From: Forficula auricularia
Lineage: Eukaryota; Arthropoda; Insecta; Dermaptera; Forficulidae
Reading direction: 5' to 3'
Assembly (NCBI GenBank): GCA_024734495.1
Contig: JALMQS010000225.1
Coordinates: 12,119,573-12,183,572, forward strand
DNA: 64,000 nt
The translations under genes were made by a program, and so were the position numbers. The notes below the pieces were generated by a model. That model was not told the origin of the DNA and did no database searches. It saw nothing but the letters and a program-made list of their open reading frames with translations. Each line of letters begins with the position of its first letter. Within the stretch, counting starts at the first letter, position 1. Below are positions 41,900 to 54,539 of the stretch, piece after piece.

Positions 41900-42941
41900 G
41901 GTAGTTGTTTCACCATATGGGTTTTCTTAGGATTTTTTTTGAAATTTATACAGATTATTATTTAAATACTTCTGCATCGATTGGTGTCAAAACGAAATTG
42001 ATGAACAATATACATAGTTCCGGAGATATTAAATTCCAAAGATAGTTTTTCAGACTCTTATAGATTGCACTATACGGGATATCGGAAAGTTTACATACAT
42101 ATTTAATTATAATTAAGAAACTCTTCTTACCATTGTTATAAAAAACTAAACCAACATTAAACAATAACTAATACATTTTTTAAGAAAATTTTAATTCATA
42201 GTTACAACACAGTTTCTGAGATAATAAGGAATAAATAATAAAAAATTTACACTCAAAACAAGCTGGCAACAAAGCATTTAAAGTGGGTTAACTTTAGTAC
42301 TTTTTTTTGGCGTTTTTTGGCTTCAGCCATTGTCGCAACAGCTTTCAATCGCTTATAAAGAACTTTTTGTTTTATAAATCTTCCTTTATAATGTACTTTA
42401 TCTGCCATTTCTATGATAAAATATATACAAGCTCGGACAGTGTTGCCAGATTTGTCAAACGACCACGGGATTGGCTAGCAGTTGTACATAAACAGCAAAA
42501 AGTTTTGGGCTTATGAATTATGAATCCTCATTGTCTTTTTTTTTTTTTTAATGCAATTGAATGCAAGAAGGGGTGCACCAGTAAAGATGTAGCCCCTATG
42601 GATCTCGAAAGACCCTTGCATTACCGAAGAGAAGGGAAAGTTGATTAAGTGAGAGGGTGTAGACGTAGGTGTCTATGCACCCTGGTTTTGAAGGTTTGAA
42701 GATCATAGGTGCTGGGAAAGATAGAGGCTGGGAGAGAGTTCCAGTTCCTTGAAGTCATGGGGATATATGTATTCGCGAATGAAGTGGTCCGGCACTTTTC
42801 CAATTTGACCGCGAAAGAGTGTTGGGAGTCGGCAAAACGTGTGCTGCGTGCAAAGCATGCTTTGGGGGGAATTATTGATTTTATCTATATCTATATACTC
42901 TAGCATTAACTTTTTACTAGTATTGTCGCGAAACAACTACC
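41900..42941. mobile_element. TTAA-flanked element F, copy 1
   Basis: TTAA (41896-41899), then ggtagttgtttcacc; it ends cgcgaaacaactacc, then TTAA (42942-42945). It is colinear with copy 2 at 59641-60488. Removing the LINE insertion at 42536-42884 leaves about 690 bases, matching copy 2 without its own MITE. No transposase frame. A piggyBac or Kolobok relative by target choice. Confidence 0.87.
42536..42884 (-). pseudogene. CR1/Jockey-type LINE 3' end, 5'-truncated
   Basis: On the minus strand one frame reads FARSTRFADSQHSFAVKLEK, then CRTTSFANTYIPMTSRNWNS, LPASIFPSTYDLQTFKTRVH and RHLRLHPLT before TAA at 42645-42647. The RT....NTYIPRT...WNSLP....S..LQ.FK.R...HL series is the standard C-terminus of CR1/L2/Jockey-type reverse transcriptases. 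The 3' region runs to a poly-A (poly-T on plus, 42536-42549). Everything upstream, including the catalytic domain, is absent. The frames at 42703-42936 and 42709-42903 are the wrong frames of this remnant. It sits inside element F copy 1, and copy 2 lacks it. Degenerate relatives are at 16560-16700 and 55640-55850. Confidence 0.85.
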
Positions 42942-42945
42942 TTAA

Positions 42946-43584
42946 TAAATTGTCTTTGTTTTAATGGTTATTCTATTGATATTAATGATAAACTCTACAC
43001 AAGAGTCAAGCAAAAGTAATGTTAAAAGAGACAAAATTCCTTCATTGAAAGTCATGAAGAAAAGAAGATTCTCCGAAACGTCCGTTTATTACAGAGGGTG
43101 AAAATGACTTTCTAATAAAATGTTTTAATTGGAATTTGTGATATTTATTAGGCTGTCATTTCGTCAATTCACCTTCGAATTCTACGAGCCCCTTCTCCAT
43201 AAAAAATACTTCAGATATAAATACGATTTTATAAAAAGAAAAGAATTATAATGAATTAAATTTTATGTGTAATATTTCTATAATTAAATGCTCGTAAGCG
43301 AGAAAGAGTGAGAGGGTTGAATGGTAGACACGTGTCCGTTGCAATCACAACATCCGGACTTTTAAACCGGATAAATAAACCAGACACAGATTTTTTACAT
43401 GAATGAGAAATTTTAAATATCGTACCAACTCAGAGTAAGTTTGTACTCAAAAAATCATATTAATAAATGTCGCTTAACCTCTGTAAATTGACAGGGACTG
43501 CTGTGTTTTTTGTTAAGACTAGAAGTACTGAACGAGTGTGCTGACGTCTTCGATCCAATAAATCCCAACCTTTGAACCGAGTAT
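42946..43584. other. No gene; one degenerate motif at 43053-43082
   Basis: The forward sequence CATGAAGAAAAGAAGATTCT then CCGAAACGTC at 43053-43082 keeps box 2 of the hammerhead-like motif but has a poor stem and first box. The rest is AT-rich. Confidence 0.35.
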
Positions 43585-43619
43585 GACTATAGTTTCGAAC
43601 AATTGACCTTCATCATCAG
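43585..43619 (-). ncRNA. Solitary hammerhead-like motif, stem eroded
   Basis: Minus strand: CTGATGA, T, GAAGGTCaattgTTC, GAAAC, TATA, GTC. Boxes are intact but the stem is reduced to about three pairs. Confidence 0.45.
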
Positions 43620-44639
43620 TCTTTATAATTAGATGTAGGTAAATTCGCTTTTATATGTATGGTATATGTTTATTTGTTAACCAGGAATATGTGCCCTGAA
43701 TCGTTTAAGAGAAAACGCTATGACAAATATCGATGGAATATCAACCAAATTTAAAATTTTGACTAGTAAGCGTGGATCTAGGAAATATATTTACAGCTTT
43801 ATTAAGGAAAAGTCGAATTTTTTTTACCCATGATGTGGAATTATAGGTACTATAAATACATTTCACCTCTTGTCAAGAATTATTTAACAGAAAAAATCAT
43901 TTTCTTTTCTGAAACTAAAGGTCATTTTTTTCAATTATAAAGTGAAAAAAAATAAGGAATAAATGTTTTCAACCTTCTTGATTTAATTTAAGGCCATTAC
44001 AAATTCGTAATTCTGAGAGATGTAAAAAAAGATGACCACTAATTTAGTATTGGATTATTATAAGAAAAATTATTTGTTCTGTAAATTAACCTCTGGTAAT
44101 GGTATAATTTGAGCCTATAGACAAAAAAATTGGGCTCTCTCCAGTCAAATAGTTGAACAATTCTGTTCCTAGTTTAATTCTTAATGACTGAAATTTTAAT
44201 CAAAATCTGGGCATGGCATGTTGTCGAGTAGTTTTGGCATGATTGAATTTTAATTTCTAGTATATATACAAATACATATATTAATAAAAAATCTCCTGGT
44301 AGTACAAATATAGAGATAATGCTATCACAGAGAAAGGAAAAACAAACAAGATAATATTTGACATTCCTCTAGTTATTTATCTCCTAATATTTTATGAAAA
44401 AATTCCTCAAACTTGATTTTATGAATATATATATATGTATATAGGTATATCATAAATGTAATTATATTTTGCTAGGAGATCTCCCCTGTATGCCAACCCC
44501 GATAGGGAGACGTAATTAAGCCTAAACAGTTTTCCAGCACATGGATACGGAATCCAGTTGAAATAATATTTGTGTCGAGCATCAAACGACTCCAAAATTC
44601 TATAATTCAATTTTCCGAAAGAGACATAGGAGTAAGAGT
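43620..44639. other. No supported gene
   Basis: AT-rich DNA with a tatatata run near 44430. The minus-strand frame at 44419-44610 begins in this simple repeat and has no domain. Confidence 0.35.
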
Positions 44640-44870
44640 GTGTCTTTCTACAAGTTTCAGCTTATAATATATATTTTAAGCACCTATATTTAAGACAGTT
44701 TTTTGTAAATTCTGATGATGGACTAAAAACCCGAAATATATAGAGTATCTCCGGTAAACTCAAACTTTATTTCAATTTTTATTTTGTGAAACACCACTAA
44801 TTCCAACCCTTTGTAATTTTTTAAATATGTTTCACTGTAAACCTACACTGCTTTCCCTAGATGTCCCCTA
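44640..44870 (+). repeat. J-type terminal repeat with hammerhead-like motif
   Basis: The forward motif at 44712-44740 reads CTGATGA, T, GGActaaaaaCCC, GAAATATA. It is followed by a tail atgtttcactgtaaacctac then actgctttccc, which matches the one-sided tail of J1 (27900-27935). The inverted partner arm is absent. Confidence 0.6.
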
Positions 44871-44940
44871 TAATTTAACCTATTTAAATAATACATTCAC
44901 CAGCAGAGGATTATTATTTAATGGAAAAAAATGATAACAT

Positions 44941-45010
44941 CTCACATGGGAATCGAACCAGTGATCCAATTGTTTAGACCTTTGTGCTCTTACCAGCTGA
45001 GTTAACCAGG
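44941..45010 (-). repeat. tRNA-like sequence (tRNA pseudogene or SINE head)
   Basis: On the minus strand, ttaactcagctggtaagagc resembles an A box and D arm, and ctggttcgattcccatg contains a perfect B box. The acceptor and anticodon stems do not pair well, so a functional tRNA is unlikely. Confidence 0.55.
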
Positions 45011-45880
45011 AATCTCTTCCCATCTCGGCAGTCATTATTATTTTTGATAAGAGAGAATGGTGTGAGTTCTTGGTGAAACATTTTAAATAAAGTAAAGAAA
45101 ATTTTAAAAAGTTTCTAAAAAAAAAATTTTCTTTACATTAGTCATTATTATCTTGATTGAAATTAATCTAGACGCTTATATTTTCACAAAACAAAGATCT
45201 AATTTTTAAAATAAAATTGGTGAAAAGTTATAGCTTTTTCAAAACCCGGTATTTTTTTTTTTTTTTTTTTTTGCAAATTTTAGTGATTTGACATTTTTAC
45301 TTTATTTTGTCAGCGAACGGTTTGAACTAAAAAGTTGAAAAATGATATCGTGGTGCAGTTTATTATATCTACTTGACAAAGTTCCGCTCATTAACTACAA
45401 TCGTTTAGTAGCTCCTTAAATACAATTCAATTTTTGCTGATTTTCTCTTATCTAGAAGTTTTGAAGTGGGTGATTCAAGTTCTGTTCAGTTCTTCGTTTC
45501 GGAATTACAAACATTCTGATATCAGGTCTAGGGCATTCGATTGTGCATTATCGAGAGTGACATAATCTAGAAAGTAGGATAGATATATAGATAGCTAAAA
45601 GAAAAAAACATGCTTTAAAACTATTATTATAAACGTTTCAGATATTCAAATGAGTGTCTGGATAGGATACCTTCCATAAATCAAGAGCTTAAATAATATA
45701 TATTTCAAGTATATATTGGAGAATGATAATTATGCCCTGAGCTAAATTGGACACCTCTCCTCAACTTACTCTAGGTATTTGAAAGTAAAAAGGGGATTAT
45801 GCTAAATAAAACATAAGACATCTAACTAAAGATGAAGATGAAGTTTGAATGATGTAGATAGTAGAGAATGTTGTTTAATC
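45011..45880. repeat. J and Q repeat fragments
   Basis: 45078-45140 holds ggtgaaacattttaaataaa and the aaagtttct arm of J2/J4. 45250-45560 holds Q-type blocks and a 24-base poly-T. No gene seen. Confidence 0.45.
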
Positions 45881-46200
45881 TGTGAGTTGGAACATCCAAG
45901 ATAGTTAAGTTCAAGTGTTGGTTGTTCAGCTGGTTGGGATGGATGTAGATAAAGAGTCAGTCAGTTGTTGGTTCTTCTCTCAAGAGGTTTGGTTTGCTCA
46001 TTGCTCATGTCTCATGCCTAACCACTAATAATAGGCGGAGGACGGATCTTGAAACAGAGGAAAGGCGAAGAAGGACCAATTGGATCGCTGTCAGACCCAG
46101 GGGTGGTTGCCACTTGAACTCGTAGTTATTTCTACTCCACCAATAGGACAAAACACCGCCTTTGATTTCGATGGTGCAAATTCTAAAGGCCAAAATAAAA
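45881..46200. other. Repeat-free, less AT-rich segment of unknown role
   Basis: No repeat family in the window matches this stretch, which includes gagtcagtcagttgttgg (initiator-like TCAGTC) and a moderately GC-rich half at 46030-46160. The minus-strand frame 46005-46193 is open but shows no domain. It may be an untranslated exon or control element. Confidence 0.2.
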
Positions 46201-47884
46201 TGGTCCGCAAATTCATTTGAGAAAAGCGTTTGGTAATCTTGGACATTTTTTCGGTAATTGGTGAAAAAAGTGAAATCTTTTTCCGAAGTGGAAATATAAA
46301 GACTCTAGCATCAGAATGAGCTATCTACGAGCTTCTGTTCTCACGTAATTATGTGCAAGAAAAAATAAGGCTAACTTTTTGAGGGCAAGGTTTGGTCTTC
46401 AAGCGTGTTTCGGAAAATATCGATTCATTATGTTCATGGGACAATTTCGAAATAAATAAATGTTTGTGTAAAAAGTACAATTTTACCCATATTTCATATC
46501 TTGGATATATTTCAAAAATTAGAAAAAGAAACATGACTAAAAAATAGGAACTTTAAACCTTTAAGCCGCTCTGAAGCTAAATAATACAGGCCAAAAATTC
46601 ATGTAGAAACATTCAATCCATCATTATGCCCTGCAGGTGAAGTCTGTTGCTCTGATCGCAATATTAACACACATAAGATTTTTTTTTATTCATATTTGAA
46701 ATATCTGAGACGTGGAGAAAATTCATTTTTAACCTTGATTAAAAATAGAATTGACAATTGGCAATCTCCAGAAACTAATACGACATTTACTAATGAGGAT
46801 GGTCTACAAGTGGTGATCGAAACTGTAAAGTTAATTAAAAATAATAAATAAGAGTAATTTACTAAATTATTTTATTTGTGACTAGTACGTCTCCAAATTT
46901 TAAGGAAAAAGAGAATTGCTATTTGGGCGTATATTATATCTATTGAGTTAAAATTCAGCAAGGCAATTAGGTTTTATAAGGTGCAGTGTGCACTCTGCTA
47001 AAGTTTCAACTTTCTAGATGAAACGGTTCGTTGACATTAAAATAAGCAAATCGTTCAAATTTGCGTAAAACGTTCAGAGTCTTAAAATTTTTTTCACTTT
47101 TCCTACCAATTAATGTTCTAATTACACCATAGATGATGGTCTAAATATAAAAATCATAAAAAACGATTGATTGTAAGGAAAAATCATGATTATTATATAA
47201 TACCTAATTTAAAAACATCATGAAATTTATATCTATGTTTCTGATAGAGATATGCCCAGAAGTTGTTGTTATATTTATCCTAATGATCGAGTTGTCTTGA
47301 ATATTATCTTAATGGCATGTATATTAGTTTAATCTTGAAATCGTGTTATGTCGTTTAACACCCATTTCAATGAAATTGTCTTCGTTTTCCTTGGTTCGTT
47401 CGATCGAATCAAATCCATCTTACGATCACAGAAAAACATTTCAATTTATAATGAAGAAGACAATCGAGATAACAACCTTCAATTCATCTTAACGTCATTT
47501 TATTCAATGATGCATTCATTCTTTAATTTACATGTTGTATTTCTATTCAAAATCTTGGAATTAATAATTTTTTATTTAGTAATAATTTGAAGGTTAGTAA
47601 TTTTTACGACAGAGCTGGAGAAAAGAGTAAATAAGTGTGTACATATTTTAAAAATAAACTAGAGGGGACAAAAAAAAGAAAACTTTTTCGAGACAACGAT
47701 AACTAACTTGTCATTTGAATTTCACGAAGATGGACTGTTTTATCGTGATAAAATATAGTGACCAATGACTGAAAATGGAGGGTTCGTAAATGAATAATAG
47801 GAACCTAAAACGTGAAAAAGTTAACATTTTTTCACTGAAGGGTGGAAGAATTAGATGAATTTGTTCGTCCTCTATAAATTTCGG
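46201..47884. other. No supported gene
   Basis: AT-rich DNA. The forward frame 47348-47590 and the minus frame 46349-46534 have hydrophobic AT-driven composition and no recognisable features. Confidence 0.35.
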
Positions 47885-48060
47885 TAAAATGGCAATATTT
47901 TTGTTGTTAGTGAAAAATTTCAGCTAAAAACTGAAACTTTACACAAAGGTGCAGCTTATTAATAGAATTATTTATTCTACTAAATTTCAGCTCAGTGACT
48001 TCAATAGATCGAGAGATATTCATAAAACAATTCAATTTTCTTAATTTTCGTACCGAGTAG
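47885..48060. repeat. Old dispersed repeat Q
   Basis: Contains caaaggtgcagcttattaat, aaatttcagctcagtgac and cgagagatatt, ending gtaccgag. The same order occurs at 56490-56600. Confidence 0.5.
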
Positions 48061-48595
48061 TAGGTGTGTATTTTGGAACATTTTAAAGAAGAGGGCGTGC
48101 CCCTTGGGGGATGATGTTGCAGGAGGGGTTGCCTTGACAAACTAAACGGCCTCTTTCATGCTCTATAAATAGACGATTTTCGAAAAGTTTGGAGAAGGCG
48201 CTTGGGGTATTTTTTCTATGAAAATGAGGGAATAATAATGAAAACAAATAGCTGCAAAGTGAGAGTGGAGAAGTGTTTGAAATGGAGAGTAGAGGGCCTA
48301 GAAGAGCAGCTGCCCTTCAAGAAAACATCTGCTAAAACAGAGATTACGAGATCAGGAAAATCACAATTTTGTTTTGCATCATTTAAAGGTCACCTTGTAG
48401 TGAGATGTATTTCAATAAAAGAAACTGAGAAAGAACAACATAAATCGACTCAGGTTGGAATATGCAAAAAAAAGCACATTAATGATAATTACAAGGTTAA
48501 AATTAATCAATGACTCAACTTTTGTTTTTATTTCAGAGATGTAGCTGTTATAGATTATATTTTTGTGATTAAATTTATTGAAAGTTGAAATCCTA
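48061..48595 (+). promoter_or_regulatory. TATA-box segment followed by an open frame
   Basis: A consensus TATAAATAG lies at 48164-48172 in a less AT-rich, repeat-free stretch. Downstream, a forward frame is open from 48202 to 48513 (starting from TTG; first ATG at 48217). Its product would be about 97-103 lysine-rich residues without a known motif. A promoter with a short first exon is possible, but nothing proves transcription. Confidence 0.22.
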
Positions 48596-49003
48596 TATAA
48601 ATCACTCATAATTCATTATAACTATTTATTGAACACAAACAAATAATACAAGATAAATACGAAGTTTCGATCGGCTTTTCTGCGACCGTTCTCGAGTATG
48701 AGCAGCCAGCACGGTTTTGGACGACGGATTTGACTACGTAAGTGTCGAGTAATATGTTGTCCGCGAGTACAGTCCAGTAATTTTAATGCTAAACCATTAG
48801 AGGGTGTTGGGCTCGTTAGTGTCCTAAGATCTTGAATGGACTGTACTCACAGACTAGAGATACTGAACACTCAAGTAGATAAATCGGGTTGGGTGCTGAT
48901 ATATGAGAACGGTGGCAGAATAAGCCTATCGAAACGTCGTAGTTATTCTATTATTTGTTACTTGTGTTCAATAAATAGTTATAGCTAATTATGTGTGATT
49001 TAA
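48596..49003. mobile_element. Foldback X2 with hammerhead-like motif
   Basis: Outer arms ataactatttattgaacac and tgttcaataaatagttat are inverted and about 70 bases long. The forward motif-like end at 48906-48946 has GAGAACGGTGGCAG... then CCTATCGAAACGTC, and the reverse arm carries gtttcgatcggc. The first box is degenerate. The unpaired centre holds gagtacagtccag and tggactgtactc, a second inner inversion. Confidence 0.7.
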
Positions 49004-49350
49004 ACAAAATATAAATCTTTAGTTTTAAAAATATGTACAATAACTGCCTAAAAGTTAAGTGACCATATTTTTAGATATATGAGAAAATAAAGGACAAACA
49101 GAACTATAGAAATGTTAAGTATTTCAACCCATTGATTAAGGATTGTTGAACTTAGCAGCCATTCGTATAATTTGTCTTTAGTTAGAAAATTTAAAAAAAA
49201 ATCATCCAAAAGATTAGTCTTTTTAGTTTGAATAAAAGTATTTCACTGTCGAATGGTAACAGATATTGTTGTTTATTTTAGGTTAACCAAATAAAATAAA
49301 ATGAGAGAGTCTTCTCTTTTTAAATAAAATAATTTTTAATTATTTCTAGA

Positions 49351-49385
49351 GACTATAGTTTCGAAGGCATAGCCTTCATCATCAG
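49351..49385 (-). ncRNA. Solitary hammerhead-like motif, good stem
   Basis: Minus strand: CTGATGA, T, GAAGGC tat GCCTTC, GAAAC, TATA, GTC. The stem is perfect over six pairs. No partner arm is visible, so this may be a solo terminal repeat. Confidence 0.55.
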
Positions 49386-50437
49386 TCTTTTGTTTGAAAA
49401 TGTATTTTATTGGAAAGGAAAGATATAGTTCGTTCTATTTTTCTAACAACTTTTTTAACATGTATGTCTAAGAGTTTTTGTGTTTTAGGGTCTGATGATT
49501 AAAATATTCATTATTCGCTCAGCATATCAATAATCCCAAAAAATAAAGTACCCACAGTATTGAGTTAATAAAATTAAATAAATCTAAAGGTCAAAGAATA
49601 AATGGCTGTTTATAATAGAGATATTAAGGTAAAAAAAAGTATGATATAACTCAAAACGTGATTTTTCGGAGAGGAAACCTCAAATACTTTATTTTAAGGT
49701 AATCGTCTACTTTTACTTACTGGTCATTAAGTAAAAGCGTAAGTGATCTTATTGGATTTAGGAAATATAAAAAAGGTATTTATTACAAGAGAGGATAGGA
49801 TATCGGATTACTTCCACTTGTTATCCTTATACTGGTAACGGGGAAAGCAATGGAGGCTTTATTGAAATTGGCTAGGTAGTTCAATTTTCTCATACGAATT
49901 TTATCAAATAGAATTATTGTCTTAAAAATATTTTCCGTTTCTATTTACCGCTAAAGAGGATTAGCATTAATATGATTTCATTATGCAAATGTTTCTCGTC
50001 CATTTTTTTTTTTTTTTTAAGGAAAATATGAAAAACAAATCCTAAAATCTCTTAAGAGAAGAAATCTGAAAAGATTTCTAAATAAATTACTCATAAGTAG
50101 ATTCTTCTTTTGAATACATTATTCAAATGTGGATTATGTAATGTATTAGAGTTCAAAACAAAAACAATAAATAAAGATGTCCAAGATGAAAACAAGGAGG
50201 GAAGTAATAAGGGAATAAATAAATAATATTGACGAATATATTTTTATAATTACAATCAGCCTTGAGGGCATATAGCCCCCACAAGGGGGTCCAAGTGTGC
50301 ACCCGTGGGCATGATATTTTTTGAAGGGGGTATTTTAGAAAAAAAGAGAGTAGGATGACCATACTTATTCCATAGATTTTGGGCCCCGAGCCCGAAAATT
50401 GTAGTAATGCTCAAAATGTATTTTTTATGTTAGGCGC
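49386..50437. other. No supported gene
   Basis: AT-rich DNA. The minus frame 50153-50362 has no domain. No repeat matched. Confidence 0.35.
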
Positions 50438-50468
50438 CTGATGATGCAACCTGAAGGGCAGAACGTGC
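50438..50468 (+). ncRNA. Hammerhead-like motif, divergent
   Basis: CTGATGA, T, GCaaCC TGAA GGGC, then aGAACGTGC. The first box is intact, the stem pairs over four or five bases, and the second box is changed from GAAAC. Confidence 0.35.
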
Positions 50469-51156
50469 TATTTGAATGCATACACTACATCTACCAGGCG
50501 GCGTTGAATCTATTAATGCACAAAAATCAATTTTTCTTTCCGAAAATTTTTATTTTCTGCCCAGAAATTATTTCTCTATATAAAAAAAATAACCGCCTGA
50601 AAATTTCACGACGAAATATAAATTTTTAAAAGCAACTCAACATTTTTGAAGATTTTTGAATAGTTCATGTTTAGTGTTTTTTTTGTTTTTTTTTGTCTCG
50701 TTCTCTATTTTGGTCATTATGCTGTAAATTGAAAGTAAAAAAAAATCAAGCCTGAATTATTTCATGATAAAGGGTCCGTTTCAGATTTTGGATCCCGGGC
50801 ACGAAATTTAATATGGGGCCATGCTTTAGGGAGGATTACGGATTTTACTTCATTAGAACATAATAACATGATAGTTCCTATAGATAAATAATAAAACCAT
50901 TAATCTCGCTCGTAATTATCAAAAGGCCAATTTTCCGCTATTATATTGAAATAACGAAAAATTATATTAAATTATGTAAATTTAGGGAAGCTTGATTGAA
51001 GTCTATGAGCATGAAATTGTATTTATGTAATTTTTTTAAAAAATGTCTGAAACTTCGAGAAAATTTCTAAGCATGATTTTTTTGTTCTCTCTTATGCTTC
51101 TCCTAATTTACCTAGTTTTAGTGTTGATAATATAGGGTATATACCTATGTATGGAT
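50469..51156. other. No supported gene
   Basis: AT-rich DNA; forward frame 50441-50629 begins in the motif above and has no domain. Confidence 0.35.
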
Positions 51157-51471
51157 CAGAGTAATATAGTAGAGTGGAAGCCTCCATAAGGAGGCAATGT
51201 ATTTTAGCGTATACGAGTTACAGAGCTCTCTGGCGAGGCCAGGGCTAAACCATTGAGCAATAAATGGCGGAAACCGCACTCTTAGGATCAAATTTTGGTG
51301 ACATTATCAAGAGTAAAAAATACGCTTATATATATATATATCATAAAGGGTATGTATCTGTTATCTATGACAAAGGCTTTGAAAGCTCTTAAGAACTAAG
51401 ACTTTTTGCCCTGCTGTTGCTAGAGAGCGCTTTTTCTATATACGGTAGCCTTCCACTCTATATTACTCTAT
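51157..51471. mobile_element. MITE S inside a LINE remnant
   Basis: Left cagagtaatatagtagagtg and right cactctatattactctatg are inverted ends. Flanks share gtatgga on both sides (51150-51156 and 51472-51478). Blocks gccaggg and tggcgg differ between halves, so it is not a full palindrome. Confidence 0.7.
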
Positions 51472-51600
51472 GGTATGGACATTTGGACATCTTGCTGTAT
51501 GGATGTGAAACCTGGACAATTCAAAAGGCATGGAGAAGAGGATTAGAGGGCTTTGAAATAACGTGTTATGGCAAGAATTGTAGGAAAACGTATACTGAGT
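51472..51600 (+). mobile_element. LINE reverse transcriptase fragment
   Basis: The forward frame reads LLYGCETWTIQKAWRRGLEG then FEITCYGKN. This matches AMYGCETWTIREAERKRLEA and FEMSCYRRM of the LINE at 9321-10264. Only about 35 residues are recognisable. Confidence 0.75.
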
Positions 51601-53224
51601 CTGGAAAATGTCTTGATTTTCCACTGCAATTTTTATATGAGAAAAATTAGGTATATTAAAAATATATATTTAAATTAGCTCTCAATTTCAATCCTTAAAA
51701 CTATTGTTAACACTTAATTTTTTTTAGATTTTTTATAGAAACAAACGGAAATATTATTTGAGGTTCTTTTCTAATCTCACAAGTGATAAAATATGGAGCG
51801 AGAACAAAAAAAAAGAAAAAACTAAAATCAACTTCCTCTTTTTTTATATTATTACCATTATCTATCAAGATTAAGAGGAACAAACATTTGCTTATTTGAA
51901 TGAAGAGAGAGAGGAGCTGAGGGGGGGAATCTCTCCATTTAAAAAAAATGTTTTTTATCAAAAGAGATTGTCAAGTGGAAGTAAATGAAGTAGAGAAGCT
52001 GCACAAGTGTTAAGGCAAGTAGAAGACGAGTGTAGGAATAAGGGGGGAATAAACTAAACAGTAAAGGACGTTCCTTCCTTTTGAATCAAGAGAGGTTAAT
52101 GACGACCCGACGCCTCTCTTGAGAGAAGCGCCAGCCAACGAGAACTAACCAAATCATCTCCTATTCAATTGCAATATAGATATAATATATAAACCTTTAT
52201 TATAATACAAGTAAATAAAATCTTTGAAAAACAGTTCATATTGAAATAATTAAACCCTCTGTTGGGGAAAATTTTCTACTTTTATAATGAAATGTTCAAA
52301 AACAAATTTTTGTTAAATTTAATTTAATATTCCATGAGGAAGCATAAAAATATACTGCGAAACGTAGCAACATTTTGAAAATTTAATTTAATCGTTAAAT
52401 GGAAACTTTTTCAGCTTTGTTTTGACGAAAAAAATCGACACATGAAATAAATTTGTGAAGAGCACACCAAGCTTGTAAGTTTTCCTTCAAGATTTCATTA
52501 AAAATTAAGTAAAATTATTGGATAAAAAATACTTGATAGGTTTCACATTAAGAATAAAAAAATTTTCACCAGTACCAACACCAAATTCCTTAAAAACTAA
52601 AAATTAACTAATTTTTTACACGTATTATGTATGGTCCCCAGAATCCATTCAATAATGGTCTCTTTTTTCGAAAAATCAAAAACAGTAGATTAAAATCTTA
52701 AAAAATTATTCAAAAAATAATATTTTGTGAATAATTTTTTAATTGGAAGATCTGGAGATAGAAAGCCCAAAATCTAATCAGTTCTCCGAATTGAAAATTT
52801 AAATATTTTAGCACAAAAACCAACTTTCTAAAACCTTTCATTTTTTTTAAATTTTCGTGGATATCATAATATAAAGACACAAAAATAAAAATAAAAAAAT
52901 TGGTTGAAAATTATTTATCTTCACGTTCCAGATCTTTTTCCACACAATGAGCAATTTTTTTTTTTTTTTTTTTTTTGAGTGAATTCAATAGGCTTAAAAG
53001 CCTGCCTGCCGTGCGTACTGAATACAAGTTTTATAATACAATATATTTGAAAGATTTGTGATTTCTAATTATTATAGATAATAATAAAGTACAAAGTGCC
53101 CAAGATATTATGAAACCGATTATCTTCTATATCAAATAAAATTTAATTATATGATAGGAACGTTTAATTTTGTAATCTATACTAATTCTAAAAATAATTA
53201 TCTTGATGATTTCAATTTATTTCC
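51601..53224. repeat. AT-rich DNA with Q-type repeat
   Basis: 52680-53030 matches 23040-23350 in order. A degenerate hammerhead-like motif is at 52334-52365 (ATGAGGA, A, GCA...TGC, GAAACGT). A 22-base poly-T is at 52956-52977. No gene seen. Confidence 0.45.
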
Positions 53225-53232
53225 GTCATAAT

Positions 53233-54502
53233 TAGAGACCGGATTTTTATGCAGTAAAAACTGCCAAAATATGCAGTTTAAAATGCTGAAATATGCAAGT
53301 AATATGCAGAATAAGTTGAAATATGCAAATATATGCAGCAAAATATTTTTTTATGCAGTAAAAAATTAAAATTGAAGACAAAAAGATTATATATTTGAAA
53401 GGAATAAAATGATAAAGTAAGCTATAGACATCAAGTGTTAAATATGTACCTACTTTTATTGCGTAAAACATTGGGCAAAATTCTCATTTCATTTAATATA
53501 ATTAGAAAATCTTTAAACTGAAAGAAATATTAGATGCACTTGAATAAAATCAACACAATAAATAAGATCGAAAAAATACTGAGGCGTGGGGTAGTTTTAT
53601 TTCACAGACACTATTGTATTGAATTCCTTTTATTTTTTTTATATTAACAAGCTTTTCTTATTGACGTACAAATAATAAACTAATAAAATAATGCAATATT
53701 TGACCGGCTATAATATGATCCCTAGAATAATTTACACAAACTTCCACACACACACTAACACTTAATGGTCAAAATGGGCTATAGTTCCCGAAGGCCATTA
53801 AAAAAATAAAGAAATGATTAATTAATTAACAAAGGATCTCAAAAATAATTAAAATTTGATTGTAATTGTGAATAGTTTATGTTTACAAGTATTTTTCTAA
53901 ATTATATTCAGGCTATTATGTCTACGGTCACTTAACATTTATTTATACGATGAAAAAGAGCGCTCCACTACCAGAGATGTACTGGGGGCGAATTTAAAGG
54001 AACTTAACCCCCCCCCCCTTTTTTTACTTTGGAAGAAAAATATTGCAAACTTTTCGTCATTTTCGAGTAGAATATAGTATCTAGTACAACTGAAGAATAA
54101 GAAAAATGTGTGGGTTGTTGTTTTGTAGGTTGTTTACATCATTTGTAATATAACTTCCTAATTCGTAGTCCAACACTACACTTCGTGTCGTTGAGGCCTA
54201 TTTCAGTTTTCTTCGAATTTAAATTAGTGTCCTCCTGTTTTATTTAATCTTTTTTTTAATTCTTTGTTCGGAAAAATTACTTTTAAAACCTGTGAATTTG
54301 GCTCGATATATGCAATTTTATGCAATATCCTTCAAATATGCAATTTTATGCAATAACATATTACTCAAATATTCAAAAATATGCAGTATAAAATTTAACC
54401 CACAGTATTCTAGATGCATGATTTGCATAGATAATTGATCTCCTGTGTCGTAAGTGGAGGTAAACGAAATATGCATGCAATTGCATAGGAATCCGGTCTC
54501 TA
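53233..54502. mobile_element. hAT-like element with ATGCA subterminal repeats
   Basis: Ends tagagaccggatttttatgc and gcataggaatccggtctcta are inverted. Flanks gtcataat (53225-53232) and gccataat (54503-54510) agree at 7 of 8. Both ends are crowded with tATGCAn units (at least eight between 53247 and 53370, and about ten between 54309 and 54487). Such arrays usually serve as transposase-binding sites. No transposase frame was recognised in the 1.27 kb body, which has a C run at 54010-54019. Confidence 0.82.
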
Positions 54503-54539
54503 GCCATAATAATAATAACAAATTAATTTAGTGTATTTC

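Noticed and set aside
42703..42936. Two overlapping frames on opposite strands
   Set aside because: The LINE frame that reads WNSLPASIF is different. These are out-of-frame readings over the same remnant.
44941..45010. Functional tRNA gene
   Set aside because: A and B boxes are present but acceptor and anticodon stems do not pair.
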